This document shows, in pieces, positions 50,866 through 59,235 of a stretch of 64,000 bases of DNA; the stretch's first letter is position 1, and every line of letters begins with the position of its first letter. The position numbers and the translations under genes are program-made. The DNA is from Actinophytocola sp035995025. Lineage in GTDB: Bacteria; Actinomycetota; Actinomycetes; Mycobacteriales; Pseudonocardiaceae. Below the pieces are notes generated by a model. The model was given only the letters and a program-made list of their open reading frames with translations, did not search any database and was not told the origin of the DNA. Location: NCBI GenBank assembly GCA_035995025.1, contig DASYKY010000044.1, positions 9,939 through 73,938 on the forward strand. The letters run 5' to 3'.

Positions 50866-52323
50866 ATGACGGCAGTTGTCCCATCAGGTGGACACGTTAG
50901 TGCCCGCAGATTGGCCCAGTTGCTGGGTGAGTGGCGCCGGCGCGGCTCCCGGCACGGCGCCGCCGACCTCGCCGCCGGCATCCGGCTGCTGGTCCTCGAC
51001 GGCAGGCTGCCCGCGGGCACCGGCCTGCCACCCGAGCGCGAGCTGGCCGTCGCCCTCGCCGTGAGCCGCACGATGGTGGCCGGCGCGTGGGAGCGGCTGC
51101 GCGCCGACGGCCTGGTCACCAGCCGCCGCGGGGCGGGCTCGTGGACCGCGGTGCCGCGCGGTGCGGCGGCCGGCGGCGTGCTCGACGACAGCGAACCGCC
51201 GCCGCGGGTGATCGACCTGGCCCGCGCCGTGCCGCCGGCGATCCCCGGGGTGGCGGCCGCCGCGGAGGCCGCGCTGCCCCGGCTCGCGACGGAGCTGGCC
51301 GGCCACGGCTACCACGAGCACGGCCTGCCCGAGCTGCGTGCGCTCATCGCGGCGCGCTACACCGAGCGCGGCCTGCCGACGTCGCCGGACGAGGTGCTGG
51401 TCACCCACGGCGCGCACCACGCGTTCGCGATGGCGCTGCGGCTGCTGACCATGCCGGGCGACCGGGTGCTCGTCGAGCAGCCGACGTACCCGAACGCCAT
51501 CGAGGCGGTCCGCGCCGCGCACACCATCCCGGTCCCGGTGGCGATGGCCGAGGACGGCTGGGACCTCGACGGGCTGGAGGCGACTCTGCGCCAGGCCGCG
51601 CCGCGGCTCGCCTACCTGATCGCGGACTTCCAGAACCCGACCGGCTTCCGGCTCGGCGATGCGGGCCGCGAGCGGCTCGGCGCCGCGCTGCGCCGGGCCC
51701 GGACCCCGGTCGTCGTCGACGAGACCCAGGTCGAGCTGGACTTCACCGGCGGCCCGCCGCCCGCTCCGCTCGGCGCGTTCGCGGGCGACCTCGTGCTCGC
51801 CACCGGCTCGGCGGGCAAGTCGCACTGGGGTGGCCTGCGGATCGGCTGGGTGCGGGCGTCCGCGGAGCTGGTCAGCCGGCTCGTCGCGGCCCGCCGCGGG
51901 CTGGACCTCGGCTCGCCGGTGTTCGAGCAGCTGGTGCTGACCGCGCTGCTCGCCGACCCCGGGTCAGCGCTCGACGAGCGCCGCACGCTGCTCGCCGCGC
52001 AGCGCGACGCGCTCGCCGACGCGGTGCGCGCGCAGTGTCCCGGCTGGTCGTTCCGGCTGCCGCCGGGCGGGCTGTCGCTGTGGTGCCGGCTGCCGGCGCC
52101 GGTGAGCACGCGGATCGCGGCGGTGGCGCAGAACTTCGGCGTCCGGGTGGTGCCGGGGTCGTTCTTCGGCCCGCACGGTGGTTTCGAGCGCTGGCTGCGG
52201 CTGCCGTTCGCGGCGGAGCCGGACACGTTGCGCGAGGCGGTGCGGCGGTTGTCGCTCGCCGCGGTGTCGGTGGCGGAGAGCCGTGTCCCGATGACGGAAA
52301 ACGGGCTTGTTCCGGTCACGTGA
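50866..52323 (+). CDS. MocR/GntR-type PLP-dependent transcriptional regulator (YczR-like)
   Basis: A 485-residue fusion. Residues 30-100 are a GntR winged helix (GLPPERELAVALAVSRTMVAGAWERLRADGLV). Residues 120-470 are an aminotransferase-like domain with IADFQNPTGFRLGD and a candidate PLP lysine in GSAGKSHWGGLRIGW (about residue 317). MocR proteins use a PLP-bound ligand to switch transcription. The divergent YczE-type membrane gene is its probable target. The ATG at 50866 follows the operator; upstream codons in frame would lie inside it. Confidence 0.88.
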   Translation: MTAVVPSGGHVSARRLAQLLGEWRRRGSRHGAADLAAGIRLLVLDGRLPAGTGLPPERELAVALAVSRTMVAGAWERLRADGLVTSRRGAGSWTAVPRGAAAGGVLDDSEPPPRVIDLARAVPPAIPGVAAAAEAALPRLATELAGHGYHEHGLPELRALIAARYTERGLPTSPDEVLVTHGAHHAFAMALRLLTMPGDRVLVEQPTYPNAIEAVRAAHTIPVPVAMAEDGWDLDGLEATLRQAAPRLAYLIADFQNPTGFRLGDAGRERLGAALRRARTPVVVDETQVELDFTGGPPPAPLGAFAGDLVLATGSAGKSHWGGLRIGWVRASAELVSRLVAARRGLDLGSPVFEQLVLTALLADPGSALDERRTLLAAQRDALADAVRAQCPGWSFRLPPGGLSLWCRLPAPVSTRIAAVAQNFGVRVVPGSFFGPHGGFERWLRLPFAAEPDTLREAVRRLSLAAVSVAESRVPMTENGLVPVT

Positions 52324-52355
52324 CTAGCGCAGCGGGCGCTACACACGGTAGAAAG

Positions 52356-52400
52356 CAGTGCGCTGGATGGCCTAGTCCACTACGACCATCCAGCGCACTG
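52356..52400 (+). terminator. 15-bp stem hairpin terminator after mocR-like gene
   Basis: A perfect 15-bp inverted repeat (52356-52370 with 52386-52400) with a 15-nt loop, 33 bp after the stop codon. There is no T-tract, as is usual in actinobacteria. Confidence 0.75.
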
Positions 52401-52404
52401 TTCG

Positions 52405-52588
52405 CCTCTGGTGGCTCGGCAGGGCCGACCGGCACAGCCCCTCGTTGTGCCGACCGGTCGAGGTGCCAGAGGGGGAGCCCCGGCGCCGCGGGGGCATCGC
52501 GGCGCCGGGGCCAGGTCCCGACCTGACCGGGCGCGGTCGGCAGGTCGGGTGGCTGTTGTGTCCGCTATCCGGTTGTGGCGACAACCGG
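52405..52588. other. Array of four more hairpins in 360-bp intergenic region
   Basis: Consecutive inverted repeats: (a) CCTCTGG/CCAGAGG (52405-52411, 52466-52472) enclosing CGGCACA/TGTGCCG; (b) a perfect 14-bp stem at 52477-52490 and 52498-52511 with a 7-nt loop; (c) CCCGACCTG/CAGGTCGGG (52517-52525, 52541-52549); (d) CCGGTTGT-GGCG-ACAACCGG (52569-52588). The next gene ends at 52685 on the other strand, so this may be a two-sided terminator or an unrecognised structured RNA. Confidence 0.65.
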
Positions 52589-52684
52589 TTCGGCGGTCGA
52601 GTCTGTTGCGAGTGATCGGCTGGCCTCGTTCGCGGCGGCTGGCGCCGGTTCAGGGCAGACGGATCCCGGCGGAGCCGGGTGAGC

Positions 52685-53521
52685 TCAATCGGGCGAGGTG
52701 GCGGGCAGCCCGCAGACGCGGCCCGTGCCGTCGGCCGCGCGGCTGCGGCTGGTGAACCCGGCGACCGCGGGCGAGCGGGGCGCCGAGATGGACGGCACGC
52801 CGAGTGCGCCGCGGGCGCCGCCCGCGTTGTCGGGGGCGCCGGACATCGAGTTCGCGCTCGGCTCGGCCGGGGCGGGCGGCTTGGCGGGCTCGGCCGGAGC
52901 GTGGTTGCCGGCCTGCTCGCCCGCGTGCGTCGCGGTCCTGGTGGGCTTGCTCCGGCTCGGCGGGGCGGCCGGCGCCGGGCTGTGTTCCGGTGCGGTCGCG
53001 ACGGAGGCCGGGGCTGCCGGGGTCGCCGGCGGTCGGTGGGGGGCGGTCTCGCCCGGGACGACCGGCAGGGTGGCGTGCGGCGCGGGCGCCGGCCGGGCGG
53101 TCGTGACGTCGGCGCCGGCCACCTCCCGCACGGCCTGCTCGCCCTGGGCGACGGCCTGCTGCGCGGTCCCGGTCACGGCGTACTCGAGCGCGGCGGTGGC
53201 GTGGTGCGCGGTGTGGGCGACGCTCTCGTTCAGCGTGCTGAACACGCCGGCGAGGCCGACGGCATCGCCGGCATCGTCAGCATCGCCGGCCTCCTGGCTC
53301 GCGGTCCCCTCGGCCGGGCTCGGATCGTCGGCCGGCGCGGTGGCGGGCGGCTCGGCGAGAACCGGGTTCTGCGGGTCTTCGGCGGCCGAGGCGGAGGTCG
53401 CGAACAGGACGCTCAGCAACCAGCCGCCCGCGGCGAGCGCGGCGATCAGCAGGGCCCGGCGCAGCAGCCGGTGGCACCGGCCGGCGGGCGCAGAGCGCGC
53501 CCCGTCCACCGCGACCACCAT
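52685..53521 (-). CDS. Secreted Ala/Pro-rich hypothetical protein
   Basis: A 278-residue protein with a signal peptide (LLIAALAAGGWLLSVLFATSASAA, cleavage near residue 46). The mature part is acidic, then Ala/Pro/His-rich with many PAP and TAP stretches and one predicted helix (NESVAHTAHHATAALEYAVTGTAQQAVAQG). It ends with a single Cys (RVCGLPATSPD). It is probably a disordered surface or periplasmic protein. No named family is recognised. Start ATG 53521. Confidence 0.65.
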   Translation of the reverse strand: MVVAVDGARSAPAGRCHRLLRRALLIAALAAGGWLLSVLFATSASAAEDPQNPVLAEPPATAPADDPSPAEGTASQEAGDADDAGDAVGLAGVFSTLNESVAHTAHHATAALEYAVTGTAQQAVAQGEQAVREVAGADVTTARPAPAPHATLPVVPGETAPHRPPATPAAPASVATAPEHSPAPAAPPSRSKPTRTATHAGEQAGNHAPAEPAKPPAPAEPSANSMSGAPDNAGGARGALGVPSISAPRSPAVAGFTSRSRAADGTGRVCGLPATSPD

Positions 53522-53802
53522 CGTTCACCTGCTCACGCCACGTACCCAAGGGATGCCGACCGACAGTGCACACTATCTAGGAACGGACCGGCTATGTGCA
53601 CCCTAGCTGTGCCGAATCCACCCGGAAAGACTGCAAAAGCGCACCTTATCGGCCGTACGGGCCAATGTTGATCACAAGCCGTGAACTCGGCCACGCCCGA
53701 GCACGGATGTCACGCTCCGCGTATTCCTACTCAATTCGGCGGGCGCCCGGCTCCGCCGTCCGGCCGCTTGCGTCCCACCTCGCGAACACGGAGGGGGACA
53801 AG

Positions 53803-54360
53803 ATGAGCACGGACGGCGACCTCGTGGGGCGGGTCCGGTCGGGGGACGACGCGGCGTGGGCCGCGCTGGTAGGTGAGTACGCGCCGTTGGTGTGGTCGGT
53901 GGCGCGGCGTCACCACCTGTCCCGGGCGGACGCCGCGGACGCGTCGCAGAACACGTGGATCGCGGTCGCTCAGGGACTCGCCACATTGCGCCACCCGGAC
54001 CGCCTGGCGGGCTGGATAGCGACGACCGCGCGGCGCGAGTGCCTGAAGATCCACGCGGCCGGCGCCCGCGAGGTCCCGGCGGACCGGATAGACGCCCCGG
54101 AGCCGACCGAGATCGGCCCCGAGCCCGCGGCACTGCGCTCGGCCCGCGACCGGCTGCTGTGGCAGGCGTTCGCGTCGCTGCCCGCCCGGTGCCGGGACCT
54201 GCTCGGGCTTCAGGCCCAGGCGCCGGAGCTGACGTACGCGCAGCTGGGCCGGGCGCTGGGCATCAACGTCAACAGCGTGGGCCAGACCCGCGGCCGGTGC
54301 CTGGAGCTGCTGCGCCGCCGCCTGGCCACGCTGGACATCCGAGAGGAGTCGGCGGGATGA
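53803..54360 (+). CDS. ECF-like RNA polymerase sigma factor
   Basis: A 185-residue sigma-70-family protein with region 2 (DDAAWAALVGEYAPLVWSVARRHHLSRADAADASQNTWIAVA) and region 4 (AFASLPARCRDLLGLQAQ, TYAQLGRALGINVNSVGQTRGRCLELL). No anti-sigma gene with a membrane helix or zinc motif follows, but a coupled gene does (ATGA overlap), so its product is the candidate regulator. The ATG at 53803 has GGAGGGGG upstream; the open frame further upstream does not look coding. Confidence 0.88.
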   Translation: MSTDGDLVGRVRSGDDAAWAALVGEYAPLVWSVARRHHLSRADAADASQNTWIAVAQGLATLRHPDRLAGWIATTARRECLKIHAAGAREVPADRIDAPEPTEIGPEPAALRSARDRLLWQAFASLPARCRDLLGLQAQAPELTYAQLGRALGINVNSVGQTRGRCLELLRRRLATLDIREESAG

Positions 54361-54841
54361 ACCTGCTCGCCGACCTGGCCCGCCTGCTGCGCCACGTGGA
54401 CCCGATGCCGCCCCGCGTCCTGCGGGACGCACTGGCCGCGGGCACCCTGCTCGAGCGCACCCGGGTCGAGGCAGCCGGCTCGATGCCCGGTCCACGTGCG
54501 GCGGGGGACGAGCTGCTGGTGCTCGCCGAGACCGTGCCCGCCGTGCGCTCGCCGGGCAGGCGGCTGCGCATCGGCCACCCCGGAGCAGCGGCCCTGCTCG
54601 AGGTGGAGATCCGGCAGCTCGGCCCGGCCCAGCGCCTCGCGGGGCTCGCCCCGGCCGGTGCAACCCTGACCATCCGCCACGAGCGCGGCGACCACGGCGA
54701 CCACGGCGACCACGGCGACCACGGCGACCACGGCGACCACGGCGACCACGATGTCCACGTCGACGGCAACGGGTACTTCAACGTCGAGGTCCCCGCCGGG
54801 CGGATCAGGATCCGGCTCCGCGGCGCCGAGTCCGGGTGGCT

Positions 54842-54845
<4 letters not shown>
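54357..54845 (+). CDS. Sigma-factor partner protein with (Gly-Asp-His)7 repeat
   Basis: A 162-residue protein coupled to the sigma factor gene. It has an N-terminal helix (LLADLARLLRHVDPMPPRVLRDALAAG), a beta-rich middle (RLRIGHPGAAALLEVEIRQLG) and, near the end, seven Gly-Asp-His repeats followed by a strand-rich tail (YFNVEVPAGRIRIRLRG). The repeat could bind metal ions through its His and Asp residues. It is soluble: no membrane helix is seen. It may sense a signal for the sigma factor. Its stop shares a CTAG with the convergent aminotransferase gene. Confidence 0.75.
54687..54749 (+). repeat. Seven perfect copies of the 9-bp unit GGCGACCAC
   Basis: In frame inside the sigma-partner gene, encoding Gly-Asp-His seven times. 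The copies are identical at DNA level, so copy number probably changes by slippage without breaking the frame. Confidence 0.95.
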
Positions 54846-56011
<1,166 letters not shown>

Positions 56012-56040
56012 GGGTAGGCAGTCTCGCGGACAATGGAGCT

Positions 56041-57315
56041 GTGCGGCAACTGACGGAGAGCGCCCCCATCCCGGGCGAGGCGGAGAAACTACGTGCCCTG
56101 CGCAGGATGAAGCTGGTGGCGCTGTCGTTCCTGCTCGGTGCCACCGCGGTCTTCCTTGCCATGTCGTTCTGGCAGGCGGCGGGCGCGCCGGCGTGGGCAG
56201 GCTACGTGCGGGCGGCCGCCGAGGCGGGCATGGTCGGCGCGCTCGCCGACTGGTTCGCGGTCACCGCCCTGTTCCGGCATCCGCTGGGGATCCGGATCCC
56301 GCACACGGCGATCATCCCGACCCGCAAGGACGCGCTTGGCGACAGCCTCGGCGAGTTCGTCGGCACCAACTTCCTCGCCGAAGGGGTCGTCCGCGACCGG
56401 CTGCGCCGGGTGGGCGTGGCCGCCCGGCTGGGTGGCTGGCTCACGCAGGACGCCAACGCCGAGCGGGTCACCGCCGAGCTCGGCACCGTCGTGCGCGGCG
56501 TCGTGGCGGTGCTGCGGGACGAGGACGTGCAGGCCGTCATGGAGCAGGCCGTCGTGCGCCGGGTGGTGGCCGTGCCGTGGGGGCCGCCGCTGGGCCGGGT
56601 CCTCGCAGGCGTGTTCGCCGACGGCTCGCACCACAAGCTCGTCGACCTGGTCTGCGACCGCGCGTACGAGTGGGTCAAGTCCAACCACACGGCCGTGCTG
56701 CGCGTGGTGTCCGACCGCGCGCCGACCTGGTCGCCGAAGTTCGTCGACTCGATGGTCGCGGACAAGGTCTACGGCGAGGTGCTGTCGTTCGCCTGGGCGG
56801 TCAAGACCGACCTGAACCACCCGATGCGCCTCGCGGTCGACAAGTTCCTCGCCGAGTTCGCCGACGACCTCCAGCACGACGAGGCCACGATGCAGCGTGC
56901 CGAGGCGGTCAAGCACCAGGTGCTCGAGCACCGCGAGGTGCAGAACGTGATCGGCTCGGCGTGGTCGACCGCGAAGGCCATGCTGCTCGATGCCGCCGAG
57001 GACCCGTCCAGCGAGCTGCGCAAGCGGGTCCGCGAGGGCCTGATCTCCCTCGGCAAGCGGCTGACCGACGACGACGCGCTGCGCGAGAAGGTCGACAGCT
57101 GGGTCGAGGGCGCGGCCGCGTACGTCGTGCTCAACTACCGCGACGAGATCACCACGCTGATCACCGACACCGTCCAGCGCTGGGACGCCGAGGAGACCTC
57201 GCGCAAGATCGAGCTCCAGGTCGGCCGGGACCTGCAGTTCATCCGCATCAACGGCACGGTCGTCGGCGCGCTCGCGGGCCTGCTGATCTACACGGTGGCG
57301 CAGCTGATCCTCTAG
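56041..57315 (+). CDS. DUF445 family membrane protein
   Basis: A 424-residue protein with a membrane helix at about 23-45 (KLVALSFLLGATAVFLAMSFW), the DUF445 signature segment GMVGALADWFAVTALFRHPLGI and HTAIIPTRKDALGDSLGEF, a long helical middle, and a C-terminal membrane helix (GTVVGALAGLLIYTVAQL). Function in the family is not established. GTG 56041 follows GGAG. Its TAG shares a CTAG with the convergent CGNR gene. Confidence 0.9.
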   Translation: MRQLTESAPIPGEAEKLRALRRMKLVALSFLLGATAVFLAMSFWQAAGAPAWAGYVRAAAEAGMVGALADWFAVTALFRHPLGIRIPHTAIIPTRKDALGDSLGEFVGTNFLAEGVVRDRLRRVGVAARLGGWLTQDANAERVTAELGTVVRGVVAVLRDEDVQAVMEQAVVRRVVAVPWGPPLGRVLAGVFADGSHHKLVDLVCDRAYEWVKSNHTAVLRVVSDRAPTWSPKFVDSMVADKVYGEVLSFAWAVKTDLNHPMRLAVDKFLAEFADDLQHDEATMQRAEAVKHQVLEHREVQNVIGSAWSTAKAMLLDAAEDPSSELRKRVREGLISLGKRLTDDDALREKVDSWVEGAAAYVVLNYRDEITTLITDTVQRWDAEETSRKIELQVGRDLQFIRINGTVVGALAGLLIYTVAQLIL

Positions 57316-57797
57316 CCCGAGCGGGCGCGCTCGCGCCAGGCGCGGGCCTTCTCGCGGTTGCCGCAGACCCGCATCGAGCACCAGGTGCGCGAGTGGTTGC
57401 GGGAGCGGTCGTAGAACGCCCACCGGCAGTCGTCGGCGGGGCAGATCTTCACGCGGTCCCACTCGCCCAGCACGGCCAGCCTGCTCGCCGCGGCCAGCAC
57501 CGCGCCGACCACGTCGCCCGCCACGAGCCGCGGGCCGCCGGGCTCGAGCGACACGGTGACCGCCGCCGACAGCGCGGCGGGTCCGGGCGCCGGATCGCCG
57601 ACCGCCGCCCGGAGCGCGGCCCGCACCTCGGCGGCGGTGTCCCTGTCCCTGTCCGTGTCGGCGTCCGTTTCGGTCAGGGCGCGCGCCGCGAGCCACCCGC
57701 GGCGGCCCGCGGGATCGGTCAGCAGGTCGGTGCCCGCGTTCACGTCGACCGTGTTCAGGAAGTCGAGCACGAGGTCCACGTCGGCGTCAGCGGTCAC
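57312..57797 (-). CDS. CGNR zinc-finger (ABATE-domain) regulator
   Basis: A 161-residue protein. The N-terminal ABATE-type region starts DLVLDFLNTVDVNAG and the C-terminus is a CGNR zinc finger (ICPADDCRWAFYDRSRN, WCSMRVCGNREKARAWRER). It is a probable stress-linked transcription regulator. A short stretch is built from repeated Asp-Thr/Asp-Arg (TDADTDRDRDT). GTG 57797; divergent from the PadR gene. Confidence 0.88.
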   Translation of the reverse strand: MTADADVDLVLDFLNTVDVNAGTDLLTDPAGRRGWLAARALTETDADTDRDRDTAAEVRAALRAAVGDPAPGPAALSAAVTVSLEPGGPRLVAGDVVGAVLAAASRLAVLGEWDRVKICPADDCRWAFYDRSRNHSRTWCSMRVCGNREKARAWRERARSG

Positions 57798-57874
57798 GAC
57801 ACCACTGTATGCGCTTTGCCGGTTGCTGAGCCCGAGAAATCAGCAAAATGCCTGCTCAATGCACTACACACAAA

Positions 57875-57897
57875 GTGTATAGACGGCAGCTATACAC
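57875..57897. promoter_or_regulatory. Operator GTGTATAG-N7-CTATACAC before the PadR gene
   Basis: A perfect inverted repeat with 8-bp arms, 20 bp upstream of the PadR start at 57917, in an A/T-rich promoter stretch. It is the likely autoregulation site of the PadR protein. Confidence 0.75.
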
Positions 57898-57916
57898 ACC
57901 ATGTACTGTGCTCGAC

Positions 57917-58441
57917 ATGTCAATCGGGCACACGTTGCTGGGGTTGTTGGAACACGGCCCACGGCACGGCTACGACCTCAAGCGGGCGTACGACGAGCAC
58001 TTCGGGCACGACCGGCCGCTGCACTACGGGCAGGTCTACGCGACGCTCTCGCGGCTGCTCAAGAACGGGCTCATCGAGGAGTCGGGCGTCGAGCACGGCG
58101 GCGGGCCGGACCGCAAGCGCTACGCGGTCACCGCCGAGGGCGTCACCGACGTCGAACGCTGGCTCGGCACGCCGGAGAAGCCCGAGCTCTACATGCAGAG
58201 CACGCTCTACACCAAGGTCGTCATCGCGCTGCTGTCCGCGCGCGACGCCGAGGTCGTGCTCGACACCCAGCGCGCCGCCCACCTGCGCGCCATGCGCGAA
58301 CTCACCGACCGCAAGCGCGGCGGTGACCTCGCCGACCAGCTGATCTGCGACCACGCGCTGTTCCACCTCGAGGCCGACCTGCGCTGGCTGGAGCTCACCG
58401 CGGCGCGCCTCGCCGAACTTCGAAAGCAGGTGCGTTCATGA
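57917..58441 (+). CDS. PadR-family transcriptional regulator
   Basis: A 174-residue protein. The N-terminal winged helix is LGLLEHGPRHGYDLKRAYDE, HYGQVYATLSRLLKNGLIE and RKRYAVTAEGV, typical of PadR; the C-terminal helices (ALFHLEADLRWLELTAARLAEL) form the dimer part. It probably represses the ABC exporter operon that follows until a drug or other ligand binds. ATG 57917 is preferred over an upstream ATG (57848), because the operator lies between them. Confidence 0.9.
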   Translation: MSIGHTLLGLLEHGPRHGYDLKRAYDEHFGHDRPLHYGQVYATLSRLLKNGLIEESGVEHGGGPDRKRYAVTAEGVTDVERWLGTPEKPELYMQSTLYTKVVIALLSARDAEVVLDTQRAAHLRAMRELTDRKRGGDLADQLICDHALFHLEADLRWLELTAARLAELRKQVRS

Positions 58442-58554
58442 GCGGGAGTGACGAAGCGTCCGCCGTCTGGACGCAGGAGCAGCGCAGGCGTGAGGACCGA
58501 ACGCCGAGCGGCGCACGGAGGAAGACGGCGGGTAGCGGAGGAACGGAGCGAATC

Positions 58555-59235
58555 ATGGATACCGAGCCACTCCTGGTCGCCGACGCGATCGTGAAGTCGT
58601 TCGGGCCCACCAAGGCGCTCGACGGGGCCTCCATGACGGTCGCCGCGGGCGAGGTCGTCGCCGTGATGGGGCCGTCCGGCTCCGGGAAGTCGACGATGCT
58701 GCACTGCCTCGCCGGCATCCTGGCGCCCGACGCCGGCACGGTGACCTACGCCGGCCGCGACCTCGGCGCCATGCCGGACGTGCCGCGCAGCACCCTGCGC
58801 CGCACGGAGTTCGGCTTCGTCTTCCAGTTCGGCCAGCTCGTGCCAGAGCTGACCTGCGTGGAGAACGTCGCGCTGCCGCTGCGCCTCGGCGGGGTCAAGC
58901 GCCGCGAGGCCGAGCGGGCGGCCCGCGAGTGGCTCGCCCGCCTGGAGGTCGACGACGTCGCCCCCAAGCGGCCGGGCGAGGTCTCCGGCGGCCAGGGCCA
59001 GCGGGTCGCGGTGGCCCGCGCGCTCGTCACCGGCCCGAAGGTGATCTTCGCCGACGAGCCGACCGGCGCGCTGGACTCGCTCAACGGCGAGCACGTCATG
59101 CGCCTGCTGACCGACACGGCCCGCGAGTCCGGCGCCGCGGTCATCCTGGTCACCCACGAGGCGCGGGTCGCGGCGTACTCCGACCGCGAGGTCATCGTGC
59201 GGGACGGCCACACCAGGCAGGTGGAGTTCGCGTGA
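58555..59235 (+). CDS. ABC transporter ATP-binding protein (MacB/LolD-like)
   Basis: A 226-residue ATPase with Walker A GPSGSGKST, Q-loop FVFQFGQL, signature VSGGQGQRVAVARAL, Walker B VIFADEPTGALDS and the switch His in LVTHEARV. It powers the FtsX-type permease encoded next. ATG 58555 is chosen because it has GGAG at the correct distance and gives the family's usual length; the open frame upstream from 58438 adds 39 low-complexity residues. That 115-bp leader after padR is Gly/Arg-coding-like and rich in GGAGGAACGGAGCG words. Confidence 0.9.
   Translation: MDTEPLLVADAIVKSFGPTKALDGASMTVAAGEVVAVMGPSGSGKSTMLHCLAGILAPDAGTVTYAGRDLGAMPDVPRSTLRRTEFGFVFQFGQLVPELTCVENVALPLRLGGVKRREAERAAREWLARLEVDDVAPKRPGEVSGGQGQRVAVARALVTGPKVIFADEPTGALDSLNGEHVMRLLTDTARESGAAVILVTHEARVAAYSDREVIVRDGHTRQVEFA

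Noticed and set aside
53560..53602. Two GTGCAC words upstream of the sigma-factor gene as an operator
   Set aside because: The 6-bp words are short and their spacing and orientation are not convincing.
54687..54749. Possible CRISPR-like repeat
   Set aside because: The 9-bp units have no spacers and encode Gly-Asp-His in frame.
58438..58554. Longer start of the ABC ATPase gene
   Set aside because: It would add 39 low-complexity residues before the conserved first strand; ATG 58555 has its own Shine-Dalgarno and gives the usual family length.
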